Source: Pandoraea pneumonica (GTDB taxonomy: Bacteria > Pseudomonadota > Gammaproteobacteria > Burkholderiales > Burkholderiaceae). Taken from it: a stretch of DNA of 64,000 bases. The stretch is from positions 162,660 through 226,659 of the forward strand of contig NZ_CABPSK010000007.1 in NCBI RefSeq assembly GCF_902459645.1, in the 5' to 3' direction. Made by a program: the position numbers and the translations under genes. The notes beneath the pieces were generated by a model. The model did not search any database. It was not told where the DNA came from and worked only from the letters and a program-made list of their open reading frames with translations. How positions within the stretch are numbered: position 1 is the first letter of the stretch; each line of letters starts with the position of its first letter. Of the stretch, positions 50,302-61,133 are shown one piece after another.

Positions 50302-50925
50302 TTAACGCGAATACAATTCGACGATCAGGCTTTCGTTGATGTCGCCTGCGATGTCGCTGCGTTCCGGCAGTGCCTTGAAAGTGCCTTCCATCTTCTTGGC
50401 GTCAACCGAAACCCAGATCGGGAAACCGACTTGTTCTGCCAGCGTCAGCGATTCTTGAATACGCACTTGCTTCTTGGCCTTTTCGCGCACGGTGATCACA
50501 TCACCGGCCTTGACCTTGATCGACGGGATGTTGGCGACAACACCGTTCAGCACGATGGCCTTGTGGCCAACCAGCTGGCGCGCTTCAGCGCGCGTCGAAC
50601 CAAAACCCATGCGGTACACGACGTTGTCCAGACGCGACTCGAGGACTTGCAGCAGGTTTTCACCCGTGTTGCCCTTCAGACGGTCGGCTTCCGCGAAATA
50701 ACGGCGGAACTGACGCTCGAGCACGCCGTAAATACGCTTAACCTTCTGCTTTTCGCGCAGTTGGTTGCCGTAGTCCGACGTACGAGCACCCGAGGTGCGG
50801 CCATGCTGACCCGGCTTGCTATCCAGCTTGCACTTGTCGGCGAGCGAGCGACGTGCGCTCTTCAGGAAGAGGTCAGTACCTTCACGGCGGGAGAGTTTGG
50901 CCTTCGGGCCGATATAACGTGCCAC
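50302..50925 (-). CDS. rpsD: 30S ribosomal protein S4
   Basis: S4 is a primary 16S-binding protein and, in E. coli, the translational repressor of the alpha operon. The 207 residues include [20 protein letters not shown] and the S4 RNA-binding domain near 97-160 ([13 protein letters not shown]). It is preceded by its own predicted promoter and a two-hairpin leader. Confidence 0.98.
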   Translation of the reverse strand: MARYIGPKAKLSRREGTDLFLKSARRSLADKCKLDSKPGQHGRTSGARTSDYGNQLREKQKVKRIYGVLERQFRRYFAEADRLKGNTGENLLQVLESRLDNVVYRMGFGSTRAEARQLVGHKAIVLNGVVANIPSIKVKAGDVITVREKAKKQVRIQESLTLAEQVGFPIWVSVDAKKMEGTFKALPERSDIAGDINESLIVELYSR

Positions 50926-50978
50926 GGTTGTTCCTTTATCTCAAAATTTGACGCAGCGGCGCCTTGTCCACTACGCAA

Positions 50979-51061
50979 GTCCGGTACCGATGTACCGGAC
51001 GGTGGTCTTAGAAATTGCTTCGCGCACGGCCGAGACCGTGCGCGAACCCGCGATTATAGCA
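50979..51061 (-). promoter_or_regulatory. rpsD promoter and two-hairpin leader
   Basis: An extended -10, TGCTATAAT, reads on the minus strand at 51061-51053 with a poor -35. Within a few bases of the predicted start is a stem of CGCGCACGG (51044-51036) with CCGTGCGCG (51029-51021), then GTCCGGTAC (51000-50992) with GTACCGGAC (50987-50979). The leader sits in front of rpsD, whose product is an autoregulator in other bacteria; S4 binding here is inference. Confidence 0.5.
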
Positions 51062-51078
51062 GGATTTCCTAAAGCGTC

Positions 51079-51483
51079 TTAGATACGACGACGCTTCGGC
51101 GGGCGGCAACCGTTGTGCGGGACCGGCGTCACGTCCGAGATGGCCGTGATCTTGATACCCAGCGCATTCAGTGCGCGAACCGCGGATTCGCGACCCGGGC
51201 CGGGGCCCTTGATGCGAACTTCCAGGTTCTTCACGCCGTATTCCAGCGCCACGCGGCCAGCCGACTCAGCAGCAACCTGGGCAGCAAACGGGGTCGACTT
51301 ACGCGAACCCTTGAAGCCCTGGCCACCCGAGGTCGCCCATGCCAGCGCATTGCCCTGACGATCGGTGATCGTGATGATGGTGTTGTTGAACGAAGCGTGG
51401 ACGTGCACGACGCCTTCAGCAACGCTCTTCTTGACCTTCTTGCGAACGCGCTGCGAAGCGGCGTTGTTCTGTTGCTTAGCCAT
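51079..51483 (-). CDS. rpsK: 30S ribosomal protein S11
   Basis: S11 forms part of the platform near the mRNA exit. The 134 residues carry [22 protein letters not shown] and end in [13 protein letters not shown], the universally conserved tail. It lies 18 bases after rpsM. Confidence 0.98.
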   Translation of the reverse strand: MAKQQNNAASQRVRKKVKKSVAEGVVHVHASFNNTIITITDRQGNALAWATSGGQGFKGSRKSTPFAAQVAAESAGRVALEYGVKNLEVRIKGPGPGRESAVRALNALGIKITAISDVTPVPHNGCRPPKRRRI

Positions 51484-51501
51484 GAGTTTCCTATCCTCTG
51501 G

Positions 51502-51867
51502 TTACTTCTTCAGCGAGACGCCGGCCTTACGCGGGCCCTTGCGGGTACGCGCATTGGTACGGGTGCGCTGGCCGCGGACCGGCAGGCCCTTGCGGTGACG
51601 CAGACCACGATAGCAGCCCAAGTCCATCAGGCGCTTGATGCTCATGGTCACTTCACGACGCAGGTCGCCTTCGACCGTCAGCTGACCGACTTGGTCACGC
51701 AGCTTTTCGAGATCGTTGTCGTCGAGGTCCTTGACCTTCTTCGAGAACGGCACACCAGCGGCTTCGCAAATCTGGCGAGCGCGCGTGCGGCCGACACCGT
51801 AAATAGCCGTCAGGCCGATTTCGGTGTGCTGGTGGTTCGGGATGTTAACCCCTGCAATACGAGCCAT
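51502..51867 (-). CDS. rpsM: 30S ribosomal protein S13
   Basis: S13 contacts the P-site tRNA and the B1 intersubunit bridges. The 121 residues start [20 protein letters not shown] and contain [20 protein letters not shown]. First gene of the rpsM-rpsK-rpsD-rpoA-rplQ set. Confidence 0.98.
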   Translation of the reverse strand: MARIAGVNIPNHQHTEIGLTAIYGVGRTRARQICEAAGVPFSKKVKDLDDNDLEKLRDQVGQLTVEGDLRREVTMSIKRLMDLGCYRGLRHRKGLPVRGQRTRTNARTRKGPRKAGVSLKK

Positions 51868-51902
51868 TCGTAATTCCCCAACTAAATAGCGTTAAAGGCC
51901 GA

Positions 51903-52019
51903 TTAGCCCTGACGTTGCTTGTGGCGCGGATCCGAGCTGCAGATCACGCGCAGCACGCCTTTGCGCTTCACAAACTTGCAATTGCGGCAGATGCACTTAA
52001 CAGATGCCAAAACTTTCAT
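51903..52019 (-). CDS. rpmJ: 50S ribosomal protein L36
   Basis: This 38-residue protein starts [20 protein letters not shown] and ends KQRQG. The zinc-ribbon ligands CxxC, Cys and His ([12 protein letters not shown]) are all present, so this is the zinc-containing L36 form. It is too short for most ORF callers. It follows infA by 19 bases. Confidence 0.97.
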   Translation of the reverse strand: MKVLASVKCICRNCKFVKRKGVLRVICSSDPRHKQRQG

Positions 52020-52038
52020 GACAATTCCCTCTCTCTAA

Positions 52039-52257
52039 TCACTTCGCCCGGAAGACGATCCGCGCACGCGACAGATCGTAGGGCGTCAACTCTACCGTCA
52101 CCTTATCTCCGGGAAGAATGCGGATGTAATGCATCCGCATCTTGCCGGAAATATGTCCGAGTACCACATGGCCATTTTCCAGCTTTACCCGGAAGGTGGC
52201 ATTGGGGAGGTTTTCAAGGACCTCACCCTGCATTTGAATAACGTCGTCTTTCGACAT
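52039..52257 (-). CDS. infA: Translation initiation factor IF-1
   Basis: IF-1 occupies the A site during initiation. The 72 residues form the S1-like OB fold with [19 protein letters not shown] and [18 protein letters not shown]. The position between secY and rpmJ is typical of betaproteobacteria; E. coli has infA elsewhere. Confidence 0.98.
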   Translation of the reverse strand: MSKDDVIQMQGEVLENLPNATFRVKLENGHVVLGHISGKMRMHYIRILPGDKVTVELTPYDLSRARIVFRAK

Positions 52258-52266
52258 GATCCCGGA

Positions 52267-53604
52267 TCAGCGAAGCGTCATGTTATTGCCGCCCTTGAAA
52301 TTCGCCTTGCGGAGCAGCGACTCATACTGTTGCGACATCACATACGACTGCACTTGCGCCATGAAATCCATGGTGACCACGACAATGATCAGCAGGGACG
52401 TTCCGCCAAAGTAGAACGGGACGTTCCAGCGCAACACCAGGAACTCGGGCAGCAGACACACGAGGGTGACATAAGCTGCACCAGCCAGCGTCAGACGCGT
52501 CAAGATCTTGTCGATGTACCGCGCCGTCTGGTCGCCCGGACGGATACCCGGTACAAACGCACCGCTCTTCTTCAGGTTCTCGGCCGTTTCTTTGCTGTTA
52601 AACACCAGTGCGGTGTAGAAGAAGCAGAAAAACACGATCGCCAAAGCGTAGAGCATCACGTAGATCGGCTGACCCGGCGACAACTTAGCCGCGATGTCCT
52701 TGAGCCACCGCGTATTGTCACCAGCACCGAACCAGTTCGCGATCGTTGCCGGGAACAGGATGATCGACGACGCAAAGATCGGCGGAATCACGCCTGCCAT
52801 GTTCAGCTTGAGCGGCAGGTGCGAAGCCTGACCACCGTACACCTTGTTGCCGACCTGGCGTTTGGCGTAGTTCACGAGGATCTTGCGTTGACCCCGTTCC
52901 ACGAAAACGACGAAGAACGTCACGAGCACCACGAGCGCACAGATCACGATCGCCGAGAACGGACCGATCGAACCGGTGCTGACAAGCTCGAACAAGCCAC
53001 CCACAGCATTCGGCAAACCGGCTGCGATACCACCAAAGATGATGATCGAAATACCGTTACCGAGACCGCGTTCAGTGATTTGCTCACCGAGCCACATCAG
53101 GAACATCGTGCCGGTTACGAGCGTGATCACCGTCGTCAGGCGGAACATCATGCCCGGATCGACGACGAGCCCCGGCTCGCTCTCCAACGTCACCGCAATT
53201 GCAGCTGCCTGGAAGAGCGCAAGCACCACCGTGAAATACCGGGTGTACTGCGTAATCTTGCGTTGGCCGGCTTGGCCTTCCTTACGCAAGGCTTCCAATT
53301 GTGGCGAAACCATCGCCAGCAACTGCATGATGATCGATGCCGAGATATACGGCATGATCCCCAGTGCGAAGATCGTGAAACGCGACAACGCACCGCCCGA
53401 GAACATGTTGAACATGCCCAGGATCCCGCCCGACTGGCGCTGGAACAGCTGCGCCAGCTGATCGGGGTCGATGCCCGGCACCGGGATATGCGCACCAATA
53501 CGGTAGACGATCAACGCCAGCAGCAGGAAAACCAGCCGCCGGCGCAGATCCGCATACTTCGGGCCCTGCGTACCAGGCTTAGCGAGATTAGGAGACTTGG
53601 CCAA
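52267..53604 (-). CDS. secY: SecY, protein translocase channel subunit
   Basis: SecY forms the Sec translocation pore. The 445-residue protein has ten membrane helices and the conserved [36 protein letters not shown] and [13 protein letters not shown] segments. It follows rplO within the spc operon. Confidence 0.98.
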   Translation of the reverse strand: MAKSPNLAKPGTQGPKYADLRRRLVFLLLALIVYRIGAHIPVPGIDPDQLAQLFQRQSGGILGMFNMFSGGALSRFTIFALGIMPYISASIIMQLLAMVSPQLEALRKEGQAGQRKITQYTRYFTVVLALFQAAAIAVTLESEPGLVVDPGMMFRLTTVITLVTGTMFLMWLGEQITERGLGNGISIIIFGGIAAGLPNAVGGLFELVSTGSIGPFSAIVICALVVLVTFFVVFVERGQRKILVNYAKRQVGNKVYGGQASHLPLKLNMAGVIPPIFASSIILFPATIANWFGAGDNTRWLKDIAAKLSPGQPIYVMLYALAIVFFCFFYTALVFNSKETAENLKKSGAFVPGIRPGDQTARYIDKILTRLTLAGAAYVTLVCLLPEFLVLRWNVPFYFGGTSLLIIVVVTMDFMAQVQSYVMSQQYESLLRKANFKGGNNMTLR

Positions 53605-53627
53605 TGATGGCTCCGGGGTGTCCTAAC

Positions 53628-54062
53628 TTACTCTGCGACCGAACCGCCAGCCGCCTGAATTGCCGTGAGCGCACCCTTGGTGACGCCCAGACCCTTCACA
53701 ACGACCTTGCGGGTGATCTCGCCAGCGGCGATGATCTTGGCCGACAGCGACAGCTCGCTCACCAGACCGGCCTGCTTCAGAACCAACAGATCGATCTCGT
53801 CGACCGGCAGGTTGTTCAGGTCCGACAGGCGAACTTCGCCCACGAAACGACGCGTCAGCGACTTGAAACCACGCTTCGGCAGACGACGTTGCAGCGGCAT
53901 TTGACCGCCTTCGAAGCCCACCTTGTGGAAGCCGCCCGAACGCGACTTCTGACCCTTGTGACCACGGCCGGCGGTTTTACCCAGACCCGAACCGATGCCA
54001 CGGCCAACGCGGCGCTTGGCGTGCTTAGCGCCTTCTGCCGGCTTAATCGAATTCAATTCCAT
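53628..54062 (-). CDS. rplO: 50S ribosomal protein L15
   Basis: L15 is an early 23S assembly protein. The 144 residues begin [20 protein letters not shown] and carry the Gly-rich [20 protein letters not shown] arm. It lies 23 bases upstream of secY in the spc operon. Confidence 0.98.
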   Translation of the reverse strand: MELNSIKPAEGAKHAKRRVGRGIGSGLGKTAGRGHKGQKSRSGGFHKVGFEGGQMPLQRRLPKRGFKSLTRRFVGEVRLSDLNNLPVDEIDLLVLKQAGLVSELSLSAKIIAAGEITRKVVVKGLGVTKGALTAIQAAGGSVAE

Positions 54063-54073
54063 TTTGCCCTCGC

Positions 54074-54259
54074 TCAGTCGACGATCTTCACAAGGTACGA
54101 GACCTTGTTGATCATGCCCCGCACAGCGGGCGTATCCTGCAACTCGCTGACCGAATTGAGGCGACGCAGGCCCAGGCCCTTCACGGTCGCGCGATGTTCT
54201 TCACGCGTGCCGATCAGGCTCTTGACCAGCTTGACTTTCACAGTTTGTTGCTGCGACAT
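54074..54259 (-). CDS. rpmD: 50S ribosomal protein L30
   Basis: This is a 61-residue protein from the ATG at 54259 ([17 protein letters not shown]); an ATG three codons upstream is less likely. [22 protein letters not shown] is the family core. It lies between rpsE and rplO as usual. Confidence 0.97.
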   Translation of the reverse strand: MSQQQTVKVKLVKSLIGTREEHRATVKGLGLRRLNSVSELQDTPAVRGMINKVSYLVKIVD

Positions 54260-54270
54260 ATTGATCACCC

Positions 54271-54789
54271 TTAGCCGAGGATCTCTTCCACCGACTTGCC
54301 ACGCTTAGCGGCGATGTCAGCAGGAGTCGATTGTTTCTTCAGGCCGTCGAGCGTGGCGCGGACCAGGTTGTACGGGTTCGTCGAGCCAAGGCTCTTCGTC
54401 ACCACGTTGGTCACGCCCATCACCTCGAACACCGCGCGCATCGGGCCACCGGCGATAACGCCAGTACCGTCCTTCGCCGGCGACATCAGGACGCGCGAGG
54501 CGCCATGCTGGCCGAGAACGTTATGTTGCAGGGTGCCGTTCTTCAGGGCGACCTTGAACATATTGCGGCGGGCTTGTTCCATTGCTTTTTGAACAGCAAC
54601 CGGCACTTCCTTCGCCTTGCCCTTGCCCATGCCGATGCGGCCATCGCCGTCACCAACCACGGTCAACGCGGCAAAACCGAGAATACGACCACCCTTCACC
54701 ACTTTCGTGACGCGGTTGACCGCAATCATCTTCTCGCGAAGGCCGTCGTCGCGTTCGTCAGCCTGAACTTTCGCTTGCATCTTTGCCAT
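54271..54789 (-). CDS. rpsE: 30S ribosomal protein S5
   Basis: S5 helps maintain decoding fidelity and mRNA unwinding. The 172 residues include [23 protein letters not shown], shown here by its ends [10 protein letters not shown] and LTVVGD, and the [15 protein letters not shown] second domain. Standard spc-operon position. Confidence 0.98.
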   Translation of the reverse strand: MAKMQAKVQADERDDGLREKMIAVNRVTKVVKGGRILGFAALTVVGDGDGRIGMGKGKAKEVPVAVQKAMEQARRNMFKVALKNGTLQHNVLGQHGASRVLMSPAKDGTGVIAGGPMRAVFEVMGVTNVVTKSLGSTNPYNLVRATLDGLKKQSTPADIAAKRGKSVEEILG

Positions 54790-54803
54790 GACGGATCCTT
54801 ACC

Positions 54804-55169
54804 TTAGAACTTGAGGCCGGCTTCACGGGCAGCGTCGGCCAAAGCCTTGACGCGACCGTGATAGCGGAAGCCCGAGCGGTCGAAAGAGACGCTTTCGATG
54901 CCGGCAGCCTTCGCCTTTTCGGCGATACGACGGCCGATCAGCGCAGCTGCAGCAGCGTTGCCGCCCTTGCCTTCCTTGTCGCCCAGTTCCTTGCGCACTT
55001 CGGCTTCCAGCGTCGAAGCGCTGGCCAGCACTTGCGTGCCGTCTTCCGAGAAAACTTGCGCGTAAATGTGCACGTTGGTGCGATGCACGGAAAGGCGATG
55101 CACCTTTTGAGCTGCCAGCTTGATACGAGTCTGGCGAGCGCGGCGCACACGTGATTGTTTCTTGTCCAT
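54804..55169 (-). CDS. rplR: 50S ribosomal protein L18
   Basis: L18 binds 5S rRNA. The ATG at 55169 gives 121 residues starting [15 protein letters not shown] and ending [15 protein letters not shown], both canonical. It lies between rplF and rpsE. Confidence 0.98.
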   Translation of the reverse strand: MDKKQSRVRRARQTRIKLAAQKVHRLSVHRTNVHIYAQVFSEDGTQVLASASTLEAEVRKELGDKEGKGGNAAAAALIGRRIAEKAKAAGIESVSFDRSGFRYHGRVKALADAAREAGLKF

Positions 55170-55180
55170 GTTTCGCACCC

Positions 55181-55714
55181 TTACTTCTTCTTGGTTTCCT
55201 TGAGGATCACCACTTCGTCCGCATAGCGGACACCCTTACCCTTGTAGGGCTCGGGCGGACGGTAACCGCGAACTTCCGCAGCCACTTGTCCGATGCGTTG
55301 TTTATCAACGCCTTTGATGATGATCTCCGTTTGCGTCGGGGTTTCGGCCTTCACGCCTTCCGGCATGGGGTGCACAACATCGTGCGAGAAACCCAGCTCG
55401 AGCTTCAGGTTGTTACCTTCAGCCTTGGCACGGTAACCCACGCCAACGAGTTGCAGCTTCTTTTCGAAACCCTTGCTCACACCAGCAACCATATTGTTGA
55501 CCAGTGCACGTTCCGTACCATACAGCGCGTTCGCTTCGCGGCTTTCGTCGGCCGGGGCGAAGGTGATGGTGCCGTCTTCAATCTTGACGTTCACGAGGGA
55601 ATTGATGCCGCGGGTCAACGAACCCAGGGCGCCCTTGACCGTCAGCACATTACCGGCCAGCGTTGCTTCAACGCCCTTCGGCAGTGCAATAGGACTCTTA
55701 CCTACACGAGACAT
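55181..55714 (-). CDS. rplF: 50S ribosomal protein L6
   Basis: L6 is a two-domain protein near the sarcin-ricin loop. The 177 residues start [19 protein letters not shown] and contain the C-terminal signature [16 protein letters not shown]. Confidence 0.98.
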   Translation of the reverse strand: MSRVGKSPIALPKGVEATLAGNVLTVKGALGSLTRGINSLVNVKIEDGTITFAPADESREANALYGTERALVNNMVAGVSKGFEKKLQLVGVGYRAKAEGNNLKLELGFSHDVVHPMPEGVKAETPTQTEIIIKGVDKQRIGQVAAEVRGYRPPEPYKGKGVRYADEVVILKETKKK

Positions 55715-55729
55715 TTCAACTCTCCTCGG

Positions 55730-56125
55730 TTAGGCGACGTAGCAGATGACTTCGCCGCCCACGCCAGTGGCGCGTGCTTTGCGATCGGTCATCACGCCCT
55801 TCGGGGTCGAGACGATTGCAACGCCCAGGCCATTCATGACCTGCGGGATGTCGTTGCGGCTCTTGTACACACGCAGACCCGGACGCGACACGCGCTCGAG
55901 GCGCTCAATCACAGGACGGCCAGCGTAGTACTTCAGTGCAATGTTCAGCACCGGCTTGGTTTCTTCTGCCTCAACCGCGAAGTCTTCGATGTAGCCTTCG
56001 TCCTTCAGGACTTTGGCGATCGAGACCTTCAGCTTGGACGAGGGCATCTTCACGGATGCCTTCTCAACCATCTGAGCGTTGCGGATGCGGGTCAGCATAT
56101 CGGCGATAGGATCGCTCATGCTCAT
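55730..56125 (-). CDS. rpsH: 30S ribosomal protein S8
   Basis: S8 is a 16S-binding assembly protein and the spc-operon repressor in E. coli. The 131 residues include [15 protein letters not shown] and the end [20 protein letters not shown]. Confidence 0.98.
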   Translation of the reverse strand: MSMSDPIADMLTRIRNAQMVEKASVKMPSSKLKVSIAKVLKDEGYIEDFAVEAEETKPVLNIALKYYAGRPVIERLERVSRPGLRVYKSRNDIPQVMNGLGVAIVSTPKGVMTDRKARATGVGGEVICYVA

Positions 56126-56138
56126 GGTGCTTCTCCTA

Positions 56139-56444
56139 TTACCAGCTTGCTTTGGTCACGCCCGGGATTTCGCCACGGAAGGCGATTTCACGGATCTTGT
56201 TACGGGCCAGGCCGAATTTGCGGAAGGTACCGCGCGGACGGCCAGTCAGTTCGCAACGATTGCGTTGACGCGTCGGGTTGGCGTTACGCGGCAGCTGTTG
56301 CAGCGCCAGACGTGCTTCATAACGCTCGTCTTCCGACTTGCTGGTGTCTTCGATGATCGCTTTGAGGTCAGCACGCTTGGTAGCGTACTTCGCCGCCAGA
56401 CGGGCGCGCTTCTTTTCGCGTTCGATAAGTGCCAGTTTAGCCAC
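56139..56444 (-). CDS. rpsN: 30S ribosomal protein S14, zinc-free form
   Basis: The 101 residues start [17 protein letters not shown] and contain [20 protein letters not shown]. The CxxC pairs of the zinc form are absent and the length is about 101, so this is the C-minus S14 type usual in proteobacteria. Confidence 0.98.
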   Translation of the reverse strand: MAKLALIEREKKRARLAAKYATKRADLKAIIEDTSKSEDERYEARLALQQLPRNANPTRQRNRCELTGRPRGTFRKFGLARNKIREIAFRGEIPGVTKASW

Positions 56445-56451
56445 GATTACC

Positions 56452-56991
56452 TCAGTTACGGAACGGGAATTTGAACGCCGACAGAAGAGCCTTGGCTTCT
56501 TCGTCAGTCTTCGCGGTGGTGGTGATGCTGATGTTCAGCCCACGCAGCGCGTCGATTTTGTCGTACTCGATTTCGGGGAAGATGATCTGTTCCTTCACAC
56601 CGATGTTGTAGTTGCCACGACCGTCGAACGCACGACCCGAAATCCCGCGGAAGTCACGCACGCGCGGCAGAGCCACGGTGATGAAACGATCCAGGAATTC
56701 GAACATACGCTCGCCGCGCAGCGTCACCATCGTACCGATCGGGTAACCTTCGCGGATCTTGAAACCGGCGATAGCCTTGCGAGCCTTCGTCACCACCGGC
56801 TTTTGGCCGGCGATCTTCGTCAGGTCGCCAACGGCGTGTTCAATGATCTTCTTGTCAGCAACCGCTTGGCCAAGACCCATGTTCAGGGTGATCTTGGTGA
56901 TACGCGGCACTTCCATGACAGACTTGTAACCGAACTGAGTCGTCAGCGCGGCAACAACTTTGTCTTTGTAGAACTCTTGCAAACGGGCCAT
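56452..56991 (-). CDS. rplE: 50S ribosomal protein L5
   Basis: L5 binds 5S rRNA and contacts P-site tRNA. The 179 residues include [20 protein letters not shown] and [20 protein letters not shown]. In E. coli the S8 repressor acts near the start of this gene. Confidence 0.98.
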   Translation of the reverse strand: MARLQEFYKDKVVAALTTQFGYKSVMEVPRITKITLNMGLGQAVADKKIIEHAVGDLTKIAGQKPVVTKARKAIAGFKIREGYPIGTMVTLRGERMFEFLDRFITVALPRVRDFRGISGRAFDGRGNYNIGVKEQIIFPEIEYDKIDALRGLNISITTTAKTDEEAKALLSAFKFPFRN

Positions 56992-57010
56992 TTTCTATAC
57001 TCCCTGCGAC

Positions 57011-57322
57011 TTAGGCACCGACGACCGTAGCACCGGTCGTCTTGAGGAAGCGGACCTTCTTGCCGTCTTCGACCTTGATGCCCACGCGCGACGGCTTGCC
57101 ATTGGCATCCACCAGCGCCACGTTCGAAACGTGGATCGGCATCGTCTTGTCGACCACGCCACCTTGCGTGCCCTTCATCGGGTTCGGCTTGACGTGCTTC
57201 TTAGCAACGTTCACGCCCTCGACGACCAACTTGTCGCCATCAACGGCCAGGACCGTGCCACGCTTGGCCTTGTCCTTACCCGTCAGCACGATGACCTGGT
57301 CACCCTTGCGAATCTTGTTCAT
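57011..57322 (-). CDS. rplX: 50S ribosomal protein L24
   Basis: L24 initiates 50S assembly. The 103 residues start with the KOW motif [20 protein letters not shown] and contain [21 protein letters not shown], shown here by its ends. It follows rplN by 11 bases. Confidence 0.98.
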   Translation of the reverse strand: MNKIRKGDQVIVLTGKDKAKRGTVLAVDGDKLVVEGVNVAKKHVKPNPMKGTQGGVVDKTMPIHVSNVALVDANGKPSRVGIKVEDGKKVRFLKTTGATVVGA

Positions 57323-57333
57323 GTGTCGGCTCC

Positions 57334-57702
57334 TTACAGCACTTCCGGGGCCAGCGACACGATCTTCATGAAACGTTCGGTACGCAGTTCACGCGTAACC
57401 GGTCCGAAGATACGGGTGCCGATCGGCTCGAGCTTGGTGTTAAGCAGCACGGCGGCGTTGCCGTCGAATTTGACCAGCGAGCCGTCCTGGCGACGCACGC
57501 CCTTGGCGGTGCGCACGACCACTGCGTTGTAGATTTCGCCCTTCTTGACGCGACCACGCGGGGCAGCATCTTTCACGCTGACCTTGATGATGTCGCCAAT
57601 GCCGGCGTAGCGACGCTTGGAGCCGCCCAGCACCTTGATGCACATCACTTCACGCGCACCGGTGTTGTCGGCTACTTCGAGCCGGGTTTCAGTTTGAATC
57701 AT
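57334..57702 (-). CDS. rplN: 50S ribosomal protein L14
   Basis: First gene of the spc operon. From ATG 57702 it is 122 residues starting [19 protein letters not shown], the universal L14 opening; the frame upstream is leader. It contains [15 protein letters not shown]. The near-consensus spc promoter lies about 215 bases upstream. Confidence 0.98.
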   Translation of the reverse strand: MIQTETRLEVADNTGAREVMCIKVLGGSKRRYAGIGDIIKVSVKDAAPRGRVKKGEIYNAVVVRTAKGVRRQDGSLVKFDGNAAVLLNTKLEPIGTRIFGPVTRELRTERFMKIVSLAPEVL

Positions 57703-57905
57703 GGTGTTATCTTCCCAACTTAATCCGACACATACGCGTCGGTCAGTCTTGGTCCCCGTCAGCACCAAAGGGTGCCGTTTGGGTTGAGTCGTTCAAAAGT
57801 GGACAACCTTGCTACCTCAACACGACCCGTAGAGGATACGAATCAGTCTCGGAAGCCATCCACTCCCTTGCGAAACCAAAGACCGGTTTTGGCGAAAGAA
57901 GCGGA
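57703..57905 (-). other. spc operon leader
   Basis: This is an untranslated stretch of about 200 bases between the spc promoter and rplN. It contains small stems (GCACC/GGTGC at 57762-57775; CCGAC/GTCGG at 57725-57742). I see no ORF of interest. Confidence 0.6.
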
Positions 57906-57943
57906 AAGTCCGGAATTATACATCGATAATTCCGGACTTGCAA
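57906..57943 (-). promoter_or_regulatory. spc operon promoter inside a 14-bp-arm palindrome
   Basis: Minus-strand TTGCAA (57943-57938), a 17-base spacer, then a perfect TATAAT (57920-57915). The same bases form an inverted repeat, AAGTCCGGAATTAT (57906-57919) with ATAATTCCGGACTT (57926-57939), around six bases. The -35 also lies in GACTTGCAAGTC (57935-57946). The stem could terminate upstream S10-operon read-through while the DNA serves as promoter. Confidence 0.8.
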
Positions 57944-57966
57944 GTCAGCCTTCGCTTCGGCGCGCC

Positions 57967-58239
57967 TTAGATGATGCGGGCGGCTTCCACGAGACGGGAA
58001 ACCGTCCAGGCCTTGGTCTTCGACAGCGGACGAGTTTCTTGAATCTCGACCGTATCGCCTTCCTTGATCTGGTTGGTTTCATCGTGCGCGTGGTACTTCT
58101 TCGAACGCACGATGTACTTGCCGTAGAGCGGGTGCTTCATTTGACGCTCGACCAGCACGGTAACCGTCTTGTCCATCTTGTCGCTGACAACTTTACCCAC
58201 GAGGGTACGCTTCAGCGAGGTCTTAGCGGTATCGTTCAT
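57967..58239 (-). CDS. rpsQ: 30S ribosomal protein S17
   Basis: Last gene of the S10 operon. The 90 residues contain [20 protein letters not shown] and [20 protein letters not shown]. It overlaps rpmC by four bases and is followed by the palindrome holding the spc promoter. Confidence 0.98.
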   Translation of the reverse strand: MNDTAKTSLKRTLVGKVVSDKMDKTVTVLVERQMKHPLYGKYIVRSKKYHAHDETNQIKEGDTVEIQETRPLSKTKAWTVSRLVEAARII

Positions 58240-58430
58240 TTCTGGCTCGCCTTCTCAGTCAACACGGTACGCACGCGCGCGATGTCCTTGCGCACCTTCT
58301 TCAGCTGGCTGGTGTTGCTCAGCTGTTGGGTGCCCGCTTGCATGCGAAGACCGAATTGGGCCTTCAGCAGATCCGACAGTTCTTTGTTCAAACCGTCGAC
58401 ATCCTTGGCACGAAGTTCGGATGCTTTCAT
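58236..58430 (-). CDS. rpmC: 50S ribosomal protein L29
   Basis: This 64-residue protein lies by the polypeptide exit. The ATG at 58430 gives [18 protein letters not shown], the family opening; [20 protein letters not shown] follows. Coupled to rpsQ through a four-base overlap. Confidence 0.98.
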   Translation of the reverse strand: MKASELRAKDVDGLNKELSDLLKAQFGLRMQAGTQQLSNTSQLKKVRKDIARVRTVLTEKASQK

Positions 58431-58444
58431 TTCAATCTCTCCAA

Positions 58445-58861
58445 TCAAGCGCCAAGGCGACGGACGAAGAACGTCGTCTGAATCGGCAGCTTAGCGGCGG
58501 CCAGGCGGAACGCCTCGCGAGCCAGCGCTTCATCAACACCGTCCATCTCGTACAGCATCTTGCCCGGTTGAATCTCGGCGACGTAGTACTCAGGGTTACC
58601 CTTACCGTTACCCATACGCACTTCGGCCGGCTTTTGCGAGATCGGCTTATCCGGGAAAATACGAATCCAGATACGGCCGCCGCGCTTGATGTGGCGGGTC
58701 ATGGCACGACGAGCAGCTTCGATTTGACGAGCCGTCAGGCGACCACGACCGACCGCCTTCAGGCCGAATTCGCCGAACGACACTTCGTTGCCACGGGTGG
58801 CGACGCCAGTGTTACGGCCTTTCTGCTCTTTGCGATACTTTCTGCGTTTCGGTTGCAGCAT
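58445..58861 (-). CDS. rplP: 50S ribosomal protein L16
   Basis: L16 lies near the A site and helps organise it. The 138 residues start [17 protein letters not shown] and contain [20 protein letters not shown] and [15 protein letters not shown]. Confidence 0.98.
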   Translation of the reverse strand: MLQPKRRKYRKEQKGRNTGVATRGNEVSFGEFGLKAVGRGRLTARQIEAARRAMTRHIKRGGRIWIRIFPDKPISQKPAEVRMGNGKGNPEYYVAEIQPGKMLYEMDGVDEALAREAFRLAAAKLPIQTTFFVRRLGA

Positions 58862-58863
58862 GA

Positions 58864-59667
58864 TTATTCTCCAGTCTTGGCGTCGCCTTCAGGCTTGCCA
58901 GCCGGACGGCGTGCACCACCGCGCTTCGCGCCGGCCTTATCGCCAGCATCGTCACGACGGGGGCGACGGTCGCCCGGACGCGCGTTGCGGCGCGGACGCT
59001 TTTCTTCGGCCGGCTCTTCAGCCACCGGAGCGTCGTTGCGGCCCAGCGTGTCACCCTTGTACACCCACACCTTGATACCGATGATGCCGTACGTCGTCTT
59101 CGCTTCCGAGGTTGCGTAGTCGATGTCAGCGCGCAGCGTGTGCAGGGGCACACGGCCTTCGCGGTACCACTCGGTACGGGCGATTTCGATACCGTTCAGG
59201 CGGCCAGCGCTCATGATCTTGATGCCTTGGGCACCCAGACGCATCGCGTTCTGCATCGCGCGCTTCATTGCGCGACGGAACATGATACGGCGCTCGAGCT
59301 GTTGAGCGATCGAGTCAGCGATAAGCTGCGCATCCGTTTCCGGCTTGCGAATTTCCTCGATGTTCACGTGCACGGGCACGCCCATGCGCTTTTGCAGCTC
59401 GGCCTTGAGGATTTCGATGTCCTCGCCCTTCTTACCGATCACAACACCCGGACGCGAGCTAAAAATCGTGATGCGGGCGTTACGTGCCGGACGCTCGATG
59501 ACCACGCGGCCAACCGAAGCGTTCTTCAGCTTCTTCTTCAGATAATCGCGAACGCCGATGTCTTCTTGCAACATCTGTGCGAAATTCTGATTGTTGGCGT
59601 ACCAACGCGAAGCCCAGTTACGGCTGACAGCCAAGCGGAAGCCAGTCGGATGAATTTTCTGTCCCAT
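58864..59667 (-). CDS. rpsC: 30S ribosomal protein S3
   Basis: S3 forms the mRNA entry site. The 267 residues start [20 protein letters not shown] and contain the KH domain motif [17 protein letters not shown]. The C-terminal roughly 50 residues are a basic Arg/Gly/Ala tail longer than in E. coli (233 aa), as in other Burkholderiales. Confidence 0.98.
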   Translation of the reverse strand: MGQKIHPTGFRLAVSRNWASRWYANNQNFAQMLQEDIGVRDYLKKKLKNASVGRVVIERPARNARITIFSSRPGVVIGKKGEDIEILKAELQKRMGVPVHVNIEEIRKPETDAQLIADSIAQQLERRIMFRRAMKRAMQNAMRLGAQGIKIMSAGRLNGIEIARTEWYREGRVPLHTLRADIDYATSEAKTTYGIIGIKVWVYKGDTLGRNDAPVAEEPAEEKRPRRNARPGDRRPRRDDAGDKAGAKRGGARRPAGKPEGDAKTGE

Positions 59668-59676
59668 CGTGACCCC

Positions 59677-60006
59677 TTAGTTGCCCAGCGTCACAGTGAT
59701 GTGACAGGTTTGCTTCTCGATGCGATTACCACGGCCCTTAGCGCGCGCGGTGAAACGCTTGAGCGAGGTCGCCTTGTCAACGAAGATGCCCTTAACGCGC
59801 AGTTCGTCAATGTCAGCACCTTCATTGTGCTCGGCGTTGGCGATTGCCGACTCGAGCACCTTCTTGATGATGACCGCGGCCTTCTTCGGCGAGAAGGTCA
59901 GAACATTCAGTGCACGCTCGAGCGGCAGGCCACGAATCTGGTCAGCGACCAGACGCGTCTTCTGCGCCGAGATACGAGCACCTTTATGAATTGCTTTCAC
60001 TTCCAT
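59677..60006 (-). CDS. rplV: 50S ribosomal protein L22
   Basis: L22 lines the exit tunnel and is a site of macrolide effects. From ATG 60006 the 109 residues start [20 protein letters not shown]; the frame upstream overlaps rpsS and is not L22. It contains [19 protein letters not shown]. Confidence 0.98.
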   Translation of the reverse strand: MEVKAIHKGARISAQKTRLVADQIRGLPLERALNVLTFSPKKAAVIIKKVLESAIANAEHNEGADIDELRVKGIFVDKATSLKRFTARAKGRGNRIEKQTCHITVTLGN

Positions 60007-60016
60007 GATCGGCCCC

Positions 60017-60292
60017 TTATTTCTTCGCCTTCTTGTCGGCCGCATGGCCCTTGAAGGTACGGGTAAGTGCGAACTCACCCAGCTTGTGGCCGACCATGTT
60101 TTCCGTCACGTACACAGGCACGTGTTGACGGCCGTTGTGCACGGCGATCGTCAAACCGATGAAATCGGGCAGAACGGTCGAACGACGCGACCAGGTCTTG
60201 ATCGGCTTCTTGTCACGCGATGCAGCAGCCGCTTCCACTTTCTTCAGCAGATGAGCGTCGCAAAACGGACCTTTTTTAACAGAACGAGTCAT
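60017..60292 (-). CDS. rpsS: 30S ribosomal protein S19
   Basis: The 91 residues start [20 protein letters not shown] and contain [20 protein letters not shown] and [16 protein letters not shown], all canonical. Confidence 0.98.
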   Translation of the reverse strand: MTRSVKKGPFCDAHLLKKVEAAAASRDKKPIKTWSRRSTVLPDFIGLTIAVHNGRQHVPVYVTENMVGHKLGEFALTRTFKGHAADKKAKK

Positions 60293-60303
60293 TTGCTAGC
60301 TCC

Positions 60304-61131
60304 TTAACGCTTCTTGCGACGCTGAACAATCATGCTGTCGGTGCGCTTGGTCGAGCGGGTACGCTTACCCTTGGTATGCTGACCCCACGGGCTGACCGGA
60401 TGACGACCAGCAGCCGTACGACCTTCACCACCACCGTGCGGGTGATCCACCGGGTTCATCGCCACACCGCGAACGGTCGGGCGAATACCGCGCCAACGCT
60501 TCGCACCGGCCTTGCCCAATTGGCGCAGGCTGTGCTCTTCGTTACCGACTTCACCGATGGTGGCACGGCACTCGATGTGGATGCGACGGATTTCACCCGA
60601 ACGCAGACGCACCTGAGCGTAGACACCTTCACGTGCCAGCAGCATTGCCGAAGTACCAGCAGCACGAGCGATTTGCGCGCCCTTGCCCGGCAGAATTTCG
60701 ATGCCGTGGATCGTGGTACCGACCGGAATGTTGCGGATCGGCAGCGTGTTGCCAGCCTTGATCGGCGCTTCCGAGCCGCTCACCACTTGCTGGCCGACGG
60801 TCAGACCGCGCGGAGCAATGATGTAACGACGCTCGCCGTCGGCGTAGCACAGCAGTGCGATGTTCGCGCTGCGGTTCGGGTCATATTCCAGACGCTCAAC
60901 CTTCGCCGGAATGCCGTCCTTGTTACGACGGAAATCGACGATACGGTAATGTTGCTTATGACCGCCACCCATGTGACGGGTGGTGATGTGACCGTTGTTG
61001 TTACGGCCAGCGGTCTTGCTCTTGGTATCCAGCAGCGGGGCAAACGGCTTGCCCTTATGCAGATCCTTGTTGACGACCTTAACCAGGGCACGACGGCCCG
61101 GCGATGTCGGTTTCGTTTTGACGAGTGCCAT
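60304..61131 (-). CDS. rplB: 50S ribosomal protein L2
   Basis: L2 supports peptidyl transferase and subunit joining. The 275 residues contain [20 protein letters not shown] and the near-universal [15 protein letters not shown], with the conserved His of the peptidyl-transferase region. Confidence 0.99.
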   Translation of the reverse strand: MALVKTKPTSPGRRALVKVVNKDLHKGKPFAPLLDTKSKTAGRNNNGHITTRHMGGGHKQHYRIVDFRRNKDGIPAKVERLEYDPNRSANIALLCYADGERRYIIAPRGLTVGQQVVSGSEAPIKAGNTLPIRNIPVGTTIHGIEILPGKGAQIARAAGTSAMLLAREGVYAQVRLRSGEIRRIHIECRATIGEVGNEEHSLRQLGKAGAKRWRGIRPTVRGVAMNPVDHPHGGGEGRTAAGRHPVSPWGQHTKGKRTRSTKRTDSMIVQRRKKR

Positions 61132-61133
61132 GA

